From contig NZ_JYLN01000004.1 of NCBI RefSeq assembly GCF_001439735.1, forward strand, positions 372,001 to 436,000: a stretch of DNA of 64,000 bases, read 5' to 3'. The notes beneath the pieces were generated by a model, which made no database searches, was not told the DNA's origin, and saw only the letters and a program-made list of their open reading frames with translations. Shown piece by piece: positions 18,122-27,006 of the stretch. Origin of the DNA: Pseudomonas paralactis. GTDB lineage: Bacteria > Pseudomonadota > Gammaproteobacteria > Pseudomonadales > Pseudomonadaceae. Numbering within the stretch: position 1 is the stretch's first letter; each line of letters starts with the position of its first letter. Both the position numbers and the translations under genes were made by a program.

Positions 18122-19768
18122 TTACAGCAGGATGGTGCGAATGTCGTTCAGCAACTGGCTCAGGCGCTGGGTGAAGCGCGCAGCCGCGGCGCCGTTGATC
18201 ACACGGTGATCGTAAGACAATGACAGTGGCAGCATCAGCTTGGGCTGGAACGCTTTACCGTCCCACACAGGCTGGATGGTGGCCTTGGACACACCCAGGA
18301 TCGCCACTTCCGGCGCGTTGACGATTGGCGTGAAGCCAGTGCCGCCAATGTGGCCGAGGCTGGAGATGGTGAAGCAGGCGCCCTGCATGTCGTCCGGAGT
18401 GAGCTTCTTGTCGCGGGCCTTGGCCGCCAGCGCAGCCGCTTCGCCAGCCAGTTGCAGCAGGCTCTTCTGATCGACGTTCTTGATGACCGGCACCAGCAGG
18501 CCATCCGGGGTGTCGACCGCAAAGCCGATGTGCACGTACTTCTTGCGAATGATCGCCTTGCCGCTTGGTGCCAGCGAGCTGTTGAAGTCCGGCAGTTCCT
18601 TGAGCAGGTGGGCGCAGGCCTTGAGCAGCAGTGGCAGCACGGTCAGCTTCACGCCAGCCTTCTCGGCCACGGCTTTCTGCGCAACGCGGAACGCTTCCAG
18701 GTCGGTGATATCGGCCTGGTCGAATTGAGTCACGTGCGGGATGTTCAGCCAGCTGGCGTGCAGGCCTGCCGCGCCGATTTGCATCAGGCGGGTCATCGGC
18801 ACTTCTTCGATTTCGCCGAAACGGCTGAAATCCACGGTACGGATCGGCGGAATGCCCGAACCACCGGTAGCGCCGCCAGCAGCCGGAGCTTCCTTGGCTT
18901 TTTGCATCATGGCTTTGACGTAAGCCTGCACGTCTTCCTTCAGCACACGGCCGTGAGGGCCGCTGGCTGCAACAGCGCTCAGCTCGACGCCGAATTCACG
19001 GGCCAGCTGACGCACGGCTGGGCCGGCATGAACCTTGGCACCGCTTGGCGCAGGTGCTGCAGCCGCAGGGGCTGGCGCCGCTTCGGCTTTTGCGGCAGGT
19101 GCAGGGGCAGCAGCGGCAGGTGCCGCTTCAGCCTTGGCAGCCGGAGCAGCAGCCGGTGCTGGTGCGGCGGCTGGCGCAGCACCTTGTACTTTGAGCTTGA
19201 GGATGAAGTCACCGGTGCCGACTTCGTCTTCCAGCTTGACCGCAATGCTTTCCACCACGCCGGCAGCCGGCGAAGGGATTTCCATGGAAGCCTTGTCGGA
19301 CTCCAGGGTGATCAGCGACTGGTCGGCTTCGACGGTGTCGCCGACCTTGACCAGCAGCTCGATGATCTTGGCCTTGCCCGACGAGCCGATGTCCGGGACG
19401 TGAATGTCCTGGACGGTCGCGGCGGCAGGTGCAGCGGCCGGGGCTGGAGCAGCCTCGGCAGCGGCAGGCTTTTCAGCGGCAGGGGCAGGGGCAGCAGCGG
19501 CAGCAGGAGCCGCCGCAGGGGCTGCATCAGCAGCGCCTTCGATTTCCAGCTCCAGCAGTTCGTCGCCTTCTTTCAGACGATCGCCCAGCTTCACTTTCAG
19601 GCTCTTGACCACGCCGGCTTTGGGAGCAGGGATTTCCATGCTCGCCTTGTCCGACTCCAGGGTCAGGATGCTCTGGTCGGCTTCGACGGTGTCGCCGACC
19701 TTCACAAACAGCTCGATTACTTCACCTTCACCGCTGCCGATGTCAGGTACGCGAATGAGTTCGCTCAC
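18122..19768 (-). CDS. aceF: pyruvate dehydrogenase E2, dihydrolipoyllysine acetyltransferase
   Basis: A 548-residue core subunit of the pyruvate dehydrogenase complex, which transfers acetyl groups from E1 to CoA. Two lipoyl domains carry the ESDKASMEIP motif (first lipoyl lysine K41; the second near residue 160), each followed by a long alanine/proline-rich flexible linker. Then come the E3-binding domain (AVRQLAREFGVELSAVAASGPHGRVLKEDV, not quoted in full) and the catalytic domain ending in YDHRVINGAAAARF with the active-site histidine. It lies 11 nt downstream of aceE in the same operon. Confidence 0.97.
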   Translation of the reverse strand: MSELIRVPDIGSGEGEVIELFVKVGDTVEADQSILTLESDKASMEIPAPKAGVVKSLKVKLGDRLKEGDELLELEIEGAADAAPAAAPAAAAAPAPAAEKPAAAEAAPAPAAAPAAATVQDIHVPDIGSSGKAKIIELLVKVGDTVEADQSLITLESDKASMEIPSPAAGVVESIAVKLEDEVGTGDFILKLKVQGAAPAAAPAPAAAPAAKAEAAPAAAAPAPAAKAEAAPAPAAAAPAPSGAKVHAGPAVRQLAREFGVELSAVAASGPHGRVLKEDVQAYVKAMMQKAKEAPAAGGATGGSGIPPIRTVDFSRFGEIEEVPMTRLMQIGAAGLHASWLNIPHVTQFDQADITDLEAFRVAQKAVAEKAGVKLTVLPLLLKACAHLLKELPDFNSSLAPSGKAIIRKKYVHIGFAVDTPDGLLVPVIKNVDQKSLLQLAGEAAALAAKARDKKLTPDDMQGACFTISSLGHIGGTGFTPIVNAPEVAILGVSKATIQPVWDGKAFQPKLMLPLSLSYDHRVINGAAAARFTQRLSQLLNDIRTILL

Positions 19769-19779
19769 AAAAAATCTCC

Positions 19780-22425
19780 TCAGCAGTCCAGTGGGTTGCG
19801 TTTTTCCGGGTTGATCCCGAACTTGACGATGGCGTCAGCCACCACCTTGGGTTCGATCTCACCACGGTCAGCCAAGGCTTCCAGGGCTGCCAACACCACG
19901 AAGTGACGGTCGACTTCGAAGAAGTGACGCAGCTTCTTGCGGCTGTCACTGCGGCCGAAACCATCGGTGCCCAGGACTTTGAATTCCTTGGACGGGACCC
20001 ACTGGCGAATTTGTTCAGCAAACAGTTTCATGTAGTCGGTAGAGGCAATGACTGGACCCTTACGGCCGGCCAGGCACTCTTCGACGTAGCTCTTGGCTGG
20101 CTTCTGGCCAGGGTGCAGACGGTTGCTGCGCTCTACGGCCAGGCCGTCGCGACGCAGTTCGTTGAAGCTGGTAACGCTCCACACGTCGGCACCGACGTTG
20201 AATTCGTCACGCAGGATCTTCGCCGCTTCACGCACTTCGCGCAGGATGGTGCCGGAGCCCATCAGCTGTACGTGGTGCGCCGCTTCCTTGGTGTCTTCTT
20301 CGAGCAGGTACATGCCCTTGATGATGCCTTCTTCCACACCGGCCGGCATGGCTGGCTGCTGGTAGGACTCGTTCATCACGGTGATGTAGTAGAAAACGTC
20401 CTGCTGCTCTTCGGTCATCTTCTTCATGCCGTCCTGGATGATCACCGCCAGCTCATAGCCGTAGGTTGGATCAAAGGTGCGGCAGTTCGGGATGGTGGCA
20501 GCCAGGATGTGGCTGTGACCGTCTTCGTGTTGCAGGCCTTCGCCGTTCAGCGTGGTACGGCCGGCGGTGCCGCCGATCAGGAAGCCACGGGTGCGGCTGT
20601 CGCCAGCGGCCCAGGCCAGGTCGCCGATACGCTGGAAGCCGAACATCGAGTAGAAGATGTAGAACGGCAGCATTGGCTGGTTGTGGCTGGAGTACGAAGT
20701 ACCGGCAGCGATGAAGGAGCTCATGGCGCCCGCTTCGTTGATGCCTTCTTCGAGGATCTGGCCCTTCTTGTCTTCCTTGTAGAACATCACCTGGTCTTTA
20801 TCGACTGGCTCGTAGAGCTGGCCGACGGAGGAGTAGATGCCCAACTGACGGAACATGCCTTCCATACCGAAGGTACGGGCTTCGTCCGGGATGATCGGGA
20901 CGATGCGCGGGCCGATGTCCTTGTCCTTGACCAGCTGCGCCAGAATACGCACGAAGGCCATGGTGGTGGAGATTTCACGGTCGCCCGAGCCGTCAAGGAT
21001 AGCCTTGAGGGTGCTCAGGTCTGGCGTCGGTACGCTGAAGCTGTTGGCGCGGCGCTGTGGCACGAAACCGCCCAGTGCACTGCGACGCTCGCTCAGGTAG
21101 CGGGCTTCGGCGCTGTTTGGCTCCGGCTTGAAGAACGGCAGGTTCTCCAGCTCTTCGTCCTTGACCGGGATGTCGAAGCGGTCGCGGAACAACTTCAGGC
21201 TGTCGACATCGACTTTCTTGGTGTTGTGCGCGGTGTTCTTCGCTTCGCCGGCACCGGTGCCATAACCCTTGATGGTCTTGGCCAGGATGACGGTGGGTTG
21301 TTCTTTGTGGTTGACCGCTTCGTGGTACGCCGCGTAGACCTTGTACGGGTCGTGGCCGCCACGGTTGAGCTTCCAGATCTCGTCGTCGGACAGGTCGGCA
21401 ACCATCGCCTTGAGTTCAGGCGTGTTGAAGAAGTGCTCGCGAACGAACGCGCCGTCTTTGGCCTTGTAGTTCTGGTACTCGCCGTCGATCACTTCGTCCA
21501 TGCGACGTTGCAGGATACCGTCGACGTCCTTGGCCAGCAGTGGGTCCCAGAAGCGGCCCCAGATGACTTTGGTCACGTTCCACTGAGCACCGCGGAACAC
21601 GCCTTCGAGTTCCTGGATGATCTTGCCGTTGCCGCGAACCGGGCCGTCGAGGCGCTGCAGGTTGCAGTTGATGACGAAGATCAGGTTGTCGAGCTTCTCG
21701 CGGCCGGCCAGGGAGATGGCACCCAGGGATTCCGGCTCGTCGCACTCGCCGTCGCCCAGGAAGCACCAGACTTTCTGCTTGCCTTCCGGGATGAAGCCAC
21801 GGGCTTCCAGGTACTTCATGAAGCGTGCCTGGTAGATCGCCTGGATCGGGCCCAGACCCATGGAAACGGTCGGGAACTGCCAGAAGTCAGGCATCAGCCA
21901 AGGGTGAGGGTAGGACGACAGGCCCTGACCGTCGACTTCCTGGCGGAAGTTGTTCATTTGTTCTTCGCTGATGCGACCTTCCATGAACGCACGGGCGTAG
22001 ACGCCTGGCGAGGTGTGGCCCTGGAAGTAGATCAGGTCGCCGCCGTGTTCGTCGGTCGGGGCCTGGAAGAAGTAGTTGAAGCCGATGTCATACAGGGTTG
22101 CGCTGGAAGCGAAGCTGGAGATGTGACCGCCCAGGTCCGAATCTTTCAAGTTCGTGCGCATTACCATCGCCATGGCGTTCCAGCGTACCAGCGAGCGAAT
22201 GCGGCGTTCCATGAACAGGTCGCCAGGCATGCGTGCTTCGTGGGTAACGGGGATGGTGTTGCGGTATGGCGTAGTGATGGCGTAAGGCAGTTGCGAGCCG
22301 CTGCGGGTCGCGAGTTCGCCCATACGGGTCATCAGGTAGTGAGCACGGTCTTCGCCTTCTTTGTCGAGAACCGATTCCAGGGCGTCCAGCCATTCCTGGG
22401 TTTCGACGGGATCGAGGTCTTGCAT
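19780..22425 (-). CDS. aceE: pyruvate dehydrogenase E1 (homodimeric)
   Basis: An 881-residue thiamine-diphosphate enzyme that decarboxylates pyruvate and passes acetyl groups to E2. The TPP/Mg motif is GDGECDEPES..NCN, and the long E1 homodimer family sequence is complete. The frame is open to an ATG at 22500, but the ATG at 22425 (MQDLDPVETQEW) has a GGAG ribosome site 6 nt upstream and gives the length known for the P. aeruginosa protein (about 880). A start at 22500 would add 25 low-similarity residues with no ribosome site. Regulation is likely through the two palindromes upstream. Confidence 0.96.
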   Translation of the reverse strand: MQDLDPVETQEWLDALESVLDKEGEDRAHYLMTRMGELATRSGSQLPYAITTPYRNTIPVTHEARMPGDLFMERRIRSLVRWNAMAMVMRTNLKDSDLGGHISSFASSATLYDIGFNYFFQAPTDEHGGDLIYFQGHTSPGVYARAFMEGRISEEQMNNFRQEVDGQGLSSYPHPWLMPDFWQFPTVSMGLGPIQAIYQARFMKYLEARGFIPEGKQKVWCFLGDGECDEPESLGAISLAGREKLDNLIFVINCNLQRLDGPVRGNGKIIQELEGVFRGAQWNVTKVIWGRFWDPLLAKDVDGILQRRMDEVIDGEYQNYKAKDGAFVREHFFNTPELKAMVADLSDDEIWKLNRGGHDPYKVYAAYHEAVNHKEQPTVILAKTIKGYGTGAGEAKNTAHNTKKVDVDSLKLFRDRFDIPVKDEELENLPFFKPEPNSAEARYLSERRSALGGFVPQRRANSFSVPTPDLSTLKAILDGSGDREISTTMAFVRILAQLVKDKDIGPRIVPIIPDEARTFGMEGMFRQLGIYSSVGQLYEPVDKDQVMFYKEDKKGQILEEGINEAGAMSSFIAAGTSYSSHNQPMLPFYIFYSMFGFQRIGDLAWAAGDSRTRGFLIGGTAGRTTLNGEGLQHEDGHSHILAATIPNCRTFDPTYGYELAVIIQDGMKKMTEEQQDVFYYITVMNESYQQPAMPAGVEEGIIKGMYLLEEDTKEAAHHVQLMGSGTILREVREAAKILRDEFNVGADVWSVTSFNELRRDGLAVERSNRLHPGQKPAKSYVEECLAGRKGPVIASTDYMKLFAEQIRQWVPSKEFKVLGTDGFGRSDSRKKLRHFFEVDRHFVVLAALEALADRGEIEPKVVADAIVKFGINPEKRNPLDC

Positions 22426-22535
22426 GGCTTGCTCCAGGGCGGAAAGGCTACCAGAATCGGTTGCCTGAAGTTTGCGACTGGCCTTGTGGGCAGACGACAT
22501 AAATTCTTGGATGGCCGAAGGTTGCTTCGGCGTCC

Positions 22536-22550
22536 TGTAGTTTTACTACA
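22536..22550. promoter_or_regulatory. GntR/PdhR-type operator 1 upstream of aceE
   Basis: A perfect palindrome, TGTAGTTTTACTACA, contains the FadR/PdhR-subfamily pattern TNGTNNNACNA. It lies in the aceE 5' leader, downstream of the candidate -10. Confidence 0.55.
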
Positions 22551-22577
22551 AATCGTCGGCCATTTCAGCCTTTCGAA

Positions 22578-22605
22578 TGTATATACGAGTAGTAAAACTA
22601 CACAA
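22578..22605 (-). promoter_or_regulatory. candidate aceE promoter overlapping operator 2
   Basis: On the minus strand TTGTGT (22605-22600) and TATACA (22583-22578) are 16 nt apart. A second copy of the palindrome, AGTAGTAAAACTACA (22588-22602), fills the spacer and overlaps the -35, so a bound repressor would block polymerase. The rest of the 383-bp aceE-glnE gap (22426-22808) is AT-rich and shows no gene. Confidence 0.5.
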
Positions 22606-22808
22606 GACTGAGCGTATGGCTCGGTCTTGCTGGTGAGCATAATCGTTATTGTTGGTCTATTGCGAACAAGAAAAGGTGAAACTTTGATGTTGCCTGCCAA
22701 GATTAATTTAATTTCAGCTATTTCTAACTTTTGTTCGACAGTCCTTCATCGAGCATGGCTCTTGCGTTCACAACTACACGCCAATTACACGCCGATCAAG
22801 GATAGACC

Positions 22809-25748
22809 ATGAGCCTTCCAACGCTGGCCGAACTGCCGGCCATTCTCTTGCCTTATGCCCAGCGGGCCGAGCAGTCATTTCGTGACGCGGTGGCCGCGCT
22901 GGACGACGATCATGGCCTTTCTGCGTGGACGCCGCAACGGTGGGCCGACTTCGCCCGCGTGTGCGCCGCCAGTGATTTTGTCATTGAACAGAGTGTTCGT
23001 GACCCTTTGATGTTGCTCGAACTGGTGGCCTGGGGCGAGCTGGACCGCGGCTTTGCGCCCGGCGAGCTGTGCAGCCAGATTGCCGGCGCCGTGCAACAGG
23101 CCGAAACAGAAGATGAGTTGGGCCGCGTGCTGCGTCGCCAGCGTACGCGCCAGCAGGTGCGCATCATCTGGCGCGACCTGACGCGCCAGGCCGACCTGGT
23201 GCAAACCTGTCGCGACCTTTCCGACATGGCCGACGCCAGCATCGATCAGGCCTACCAATGGCTGTACCAGCGCCACTGCGCCCAGTTCGGCACGCCAACC
23301 GGGCGGCGAAGCGGTGAGGCGCAGCACATGGTTATCCTCGGCATGGGCAAGCTCGGCGCGGTGGAGCTGAACCTCTCGTCGGATATCGACCTGATTTTTG
23401 CCTACCCCGAAGGCGGCGAGACGGTGGGTGTAAAGCGTTCCCTGGACAATCAGGAATTCTTTATTCGTCTTGGTCAAAAATTGATCAAGGCCCTCGACCC
23501 CATGACGGTCGACGGTTTTGTCTTTCGCGTGGATATGCGCCTGCGTCCCTACGGCTCGGCCGGTGCGCTGGTGCTCAGCTTCAACGCGTTGGAGCAGTAC
23601 TACCAGGATCAGGGCCGGGATTGGGAACGCTACGCCATGATCAAGGCGCGGGTGGTGGCCGGTGATCAAGTGGCAGGCGCGCAGTTGCTCGACATGCTGC
23701 GGCCCTTCGTCTACCGGCGCTATCTGGACTTTTCCGCTATCGAAGCGCTGCGCACCATGAAGCAGTTGATCCAGCAGGAAGTGCGGCGCAAGGGCATGGC
23801 CGAGAACATCAAGCTGGGCTCGGGCGGTATTCGTGAGGTGGAGTTTATTGCCCAGGCGTTCCAGCTGATTCACGGCGGCCGCGACCTGAGCCTGCAACAA
23901 CGCCCGCTATTGAACGTGCTGGGTACGCTTGAGGGCCAGGGTTACCTGCCGGGCGCGGTGATCACCGAGCTGCGCAATGGCTATGAATTCCTGCGTTACA
24001 CCGAGCACGCCATCCAGGCAATTGCCGACCGTCAGACCCAGATGCTGCCGCACAGTCCTGAAGACCAGGCGCGTATCGCCTTCATGCTGGGCTTCAGCGA
24101 CTGGGCTGCGTTCCACGAGCGTCTGATGTACTGGCGTGGCCGCGTGGACTGGCACTTCCGTCAAGTGATTGCCGACCCTGACGAAGAAGAAGGCGAAGAA
24201 AGTGAATTGGTCGTCGGTGGTGAATGGTTGCCGCTGTGGGAGGAATCCCAGGATGACGACGCCGCGTGCCGCCAACTGGCCGAAGGCGGGTTCACCGATG
24301 CACCCAAAGCCCTCAAGGCTCTGGCCGGCCTGCGCGGCAGCCCGCAGTTGCGCGCCATGCAGCGGCTGGGACGTGAGCGCCTGGATGCGTTTATTCCGCG
24401 CCTGCTGGCTCAGGCGGTCGAACACGCCAACCCGGATCTGGTGCTCGAACGCGTGTTGCCGTTGGTGGAGGCCGTGGCCCGCCGCTCGGCCTATTTGGTG
24501 TTGCTCACCGAAAACCCCGATGCGCTGCGTCGCCTGTTGACCCTGTGTGCGGCCAGCCCTTGGATCGCCGAACAGATCACCCGTTTCCCGCTGTTGCTCG
24601 ATGAGCTGCTCAACGAGGGCCGCCTGTTTAAGCCGCCGCTGGCGCCGGAGCTGGCGGCCGAGCTGCGCGAGCGGCTCACCCGCATCCCCGAGGACGACCT
24701 TGAACAACAAATGGAAGCCCTGCGTCATTTCAAGTTGGCGCACCGCCTGCGGGTAGCGGCCTCGGAAATCGCCGGCAGCCTGCCGTTAATGAAAGTCAGC
24801 GACTACCTCACCTGGCTGGCTGAAGCCATTCTTGAGCAAGTACTGGCTCTGGCCTGGCGCCAAACCGTCGCCCGGCACGGTTCACCCCAAAGGCTGGACG
24901 GCACCTTGTGCGATCCTGGGTTCATCATTGTCGGTTATGGGAAAGTCGGCGGCATTGAATTGGGGCATGGTTCGGACCTGGATCTGGTGTTTATCCACGA
25001 TGGCGATCCTCAGGCCGAGACCGATGGGGCCAAGCCGATTGACGGTGCGCAGTTCTTCACGCGCCTGGGCCAGCGCATCATTCACCTGCTGACCACCCAG
25101 ACCAACTCCGGCCAGCTGTATGAAGTGGATATGCGCCTGCGACCTTCCGGCGCATCCGGTTTGCTGGTGAGTTCCCTGGGCGCCTTCGATCGCTATCAAC
25201 AAAATGAAGCCTGGACCTGGGAACATCAGGCGCTCATCCGTGCACGGGTGCTGGTGGGCAGTCAGGATGTGGGCCATGCATTCGAGCAGGTACGGGCCAA
25301 GGTATTGGGGCGTGAACGGGACTTGGCGAAGCTGCGCCAGGAGGTCAGCGAGATGCGCACCAAGATGCGCGATAACCTGGGTACCAGGGCCACGGCGGCC
25401 GGCAGGGGCGCCAATGCCTTCGAGGCCACGGCGGTGTTCGACCTCAAGCAGGACGCCGGAGGTATCGTAGATATTGAATTTATGGTGCAATACGCGGCTT
25501 TGGCGTGGTCTGCGCAACATCCATCGTTGCTGCGCTACACCGACAATATTCGCATTCTGGAGGGCCTTGAGCAGGTCGGGCTGATGCCCGCCGCCGATGC
25601 CCATTTGCTGCGTGAGGTGTATAAGGCCTACCGCTCCGCCGCCCATCGCCAGGCCTTGCAGAACGAGGCCGGCACGGTCGCCGGGGACCAATTTGCCGAC
25701 GAGCGGCGACAGGTGATGCGAATCTGGCAAGCGCTGGGCTTAAATTGA
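22809..25748 (+). CDS. glnE: bifunctional glutamine synthetase adenylyltransferase/removase
   Basis: A 979-residue regulator that adenylylates or deadenylylates glutamine synthetase in response to PII. It has two nucleotidyltransferase domains, the N-terminal removase with SSDIDLIFAYPEGGE and the C-terminal transferase with HGSDLDLVFIHDGD, each followed by a helical GlnD-type domain. Full family length. An AAGGAT ribosome site lies 6 nt before the ATG. It is divergent from aceEF, the same order as in P. aeruginosa. Confidence 0.96.
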   Translation: MSLPTLAELPAILLPYAQRAEQSFRDAVAALDDDHGLSAWTPQRWADFARVCAASDFVIEQSVRDPLMLLELVAWGELDRGFAPGELCSQIAGAVQQAETEDELGRVLRRQRTRQQVRIIWRDLTRQADLVQTCRDLSDMADASIDQAYQWLYQRHCAQFGTPTGRRSGEAQHMVILGMGKLGAVELNLSSDIDLIFAYPEGGETVGVKRSLDNQEFFIRLGQKLIKALDPMTVDGFVFRVDMRLRPYGSAGALVLSFNALEQYYQDQGRDWERYAMIKARVVAGDQVAGAQLLDMLRPFVYRRYLDFSAIEALRTMKQLIQQEVRRKGMAENIKLGSGGIREVEFIAQAFQLIHGGRDLSLQQRPLLNVLGTLEGQGYLPGAVITELRNGYEFLRYTEHAIQAIADRQTQMLPHSPEDQARIAFMLGFSDWAAFHERLMYWRGRVDWHFRQVIADPDEEEGEESELVVGGEWLPLWEESQDDDAACRQLAEGGFTDAPKALKALAGLRGSPQLRAMQRLGRERLDAFIPRLLAQAVEHANPDLVLERVLPLVEAVARRSAYLVLLTENPDALRRLLTLCAASPWIAEQITRFPLLLDELLNEGRLFKPPLAPELAAELRERLTRIPEDDLEQQMEALRHFKLAHRLRVAASEIAGSLPLMKVSDYLTWLAEAILEQVLALAWRQTVARHGSPQRLDGTLCDPGFIIVGYGKVGGIELGHGSDLDLVFIHDGDPQAETDGAKPIDGAQFFTRLGQRIIHLLTTQTNSGQLYEVDMRLRPSGASGLLVSSLGAFDRYQQNEAWTWEHQALIRARVLVGSQDVGHAFEQVRAKVLGRERDLAKLRQEVSEMRTKMRDNLGTRATAAGRGANAFEATAVFDLKQDAGGIVDIEFMVQYAALAWSAQHPSLLRYTDNIRILEGLEQVGLMPAADAHLLREVYKAYRSAAHRQALQNEAGTVAGDQFADERRQVMRIWQALGLN

Positions 25749-25795
25749 AACTCGACTGATTGGGCGACGCCAATTTTTATATGGGATGCGGATTA

Positions 25796-25885
25796 ATGTG
25801 GGAGCCGGGCTTGCCCGCGATGCAGGCGCCTCGGTTTATCTGTGATACCGAGGTGATGCAATCGCAGGCAAGCCAGCTCCCACAT
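25796..25885. repeat. REP doublet with unlike arms
   Basis: Arms ATGTGGGAGC and GCTCCCACAT are perfect inverted complements. The left inner palindrome is CGGGCTTGCCCGCGAT, while the right (complement) is TGGCTTGCCTGCGAT, so the two REPs are different subtypes. It lies between glnE and waaF. Confidence 0.85.
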
Positions 25886-25928
25886 AAAGATGCTCCCTGG
25901 CGCGCCGCGATCTACAGTCATTATCGAG

Positions 25929-25952
25929 GCGGGGAGGCATAAGCCTCCCCGC
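25929..25952. terminator. perfect GC-rich hairpin between glnE and waaF
   Basis: GCGGGGAGGC pairs perfectly with GCCTCCCCGC around an ATAA loop. Only a weak T-tract (ATCGTTTG) follows. It ends 18 nt before the waaF start, so it may be a weak glnE terminator or a leader structure of the core operon. Confidence 0.5.
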
Positions 25953-25970
25953 ATCGTTTGTGGAAACTAC

Positions 25971-27005
25971 ATGAATATTCTGATCGTTGGGCCCAGTTGG
26001 GTCGGTGACATGGTGATGGCACAGACACTGTTCCAGTGCCTGCGCCAGCGCTATCCAGATTGCCAGATCGACGTGCTCGCCCCTGAGTGGAGCCGACCGA
26101 TCCTTGAACGTATGCCAGAGGTGCGCAAGGCCTTGAGCTTCCCGCTCGGCCACGGCGCCCTGGAACTGGCGACCCGTCGACGCATCGGCAAATCCATGGC
26201 CGGCCAGTACGATCAGGCGATCCTGTTGCCCAACTCGCTCAAGTCGGCGCTGGTGCCTTTTTTTGCCGGCATCCCCAAGCGCACCGGCTGGCGCGGTGAG
26301 TTTCGCTACGTGCTGCTCAATGACGTACGCACCCTGGATAAAACCCGCTACCCGCTGATGATCGAGCGTTTCATGGCCCTGGCCTACGAGCCTGGTGCTC
26401 AATTGCCCACGCCGTACCCGCGCCCCAGCTTGCAGATCGACCCGGTGACCCGCGACGCGGCGCTGGCCAAGTTCGGCCTCAGCCTTGATCGGCCGGTATT
26501 GGCCTTGTGCCCGGGTGCCGAGTTTGGCGAGTCCAAGCGCTGGCCGTCGGAGCATTATGCCAAAGTCGCCGAGACCAAGATCCGCGAAGGTTGGCAGGTG
26601 TGGCTGTTCGGCTCCAAGAATGATCACTCGGTGGGTGAGGACATTCGCCAGCGCCTGATTCCCGGCCTGCGCGAAGAGGCGGTGAACCTCAGTGGCGACA
26701 CGTCCCTGGCTGAGGCCATCGACTTGTTGTCCTGCGCCGACTCGGTGGTGTCCAACGACTCCGGCCTGATGCATGTGGCGGCGGCGCTGAACCGCCCGCT
26801 GGTGGCGGTGTACGGCTCCACCTCCCCAGGCTTCACCCCGCCGTTGGCCGACAAGGTCGAAGTGGTGCGCCTGGGCCTGGATTGCAGCCCGTGTTTTGAC
26901 CGCACCTGCCGCTTCGGCCACTACAACTGCCTGCGCCAATTGCTGCCGCAGCCGGTAACCGATGCCTTGCAGCGGTTGCAGGGCGACGTGGTCGAGGTTC
27001 GCTGA
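25971..27005 (+). CDS. waaF: ADP-heptose:LPS heptosyltransferase II
   Basis: A 344-residue GT9 enzyme that adds the second heptose of the LPS inner core at the cytoplasmic face of the inner membrane. It starts MNILIVGPSWVGDMVMAQTL, the family N-terminus with the catalytic aspartate (D13). The C-terminal half has CPGAEFGESKRWP and the nucleotide-site SNDSGLMHVAAAL. It is the first gene of a long core-biosynthesis cluster. In P. aeruginosa ilvE lies between glnE and this gene; here it does not. Confidence 0.96.
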   Translation: MNILIVGPSWVGDMVMAQTLFQCLRQRYPDCQIDVLAPEWSRPILERMPEVRKALSFPLGHGALELATRRRIGKSMAGQYDQAILLPNSLKSALVPFFAGIPKRTGWRGEFRYVLLNDVRTLDKTRYPLMIERFMALAYEPGAQLPTPYPRPSLQIDPVTRDAALAKFGLSLDRPVLALCPGAEFGESKRWPSEHYAKVAETKIREGWQVWLFGSKNDHSVGEDIRQRLIPGLREEAVNLSGDTSLAEAIDLLSCADSVVSNDSGLMHVAAALNRPLVAVYGSTSPGFTPPLADKVEVVRLGLDCSPCFDRTCRFGHYNCLRQLLPQPVTDALQRLQGDVVEVR

Positions 27006-27006
27006 G

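Noticed and set aside
18990..19530. Direct repeats in aceF
   Set aside because: These are the duplicated lipoyl domains and alanine/proline linkers normal for E2, not a mobile repeat.
19903..22611. 902-codon plus-strand reading frame opposite aceE
   Set aside because: It mirrors aceE codon bias and contains no domain; aceE on the minus strand is certain.
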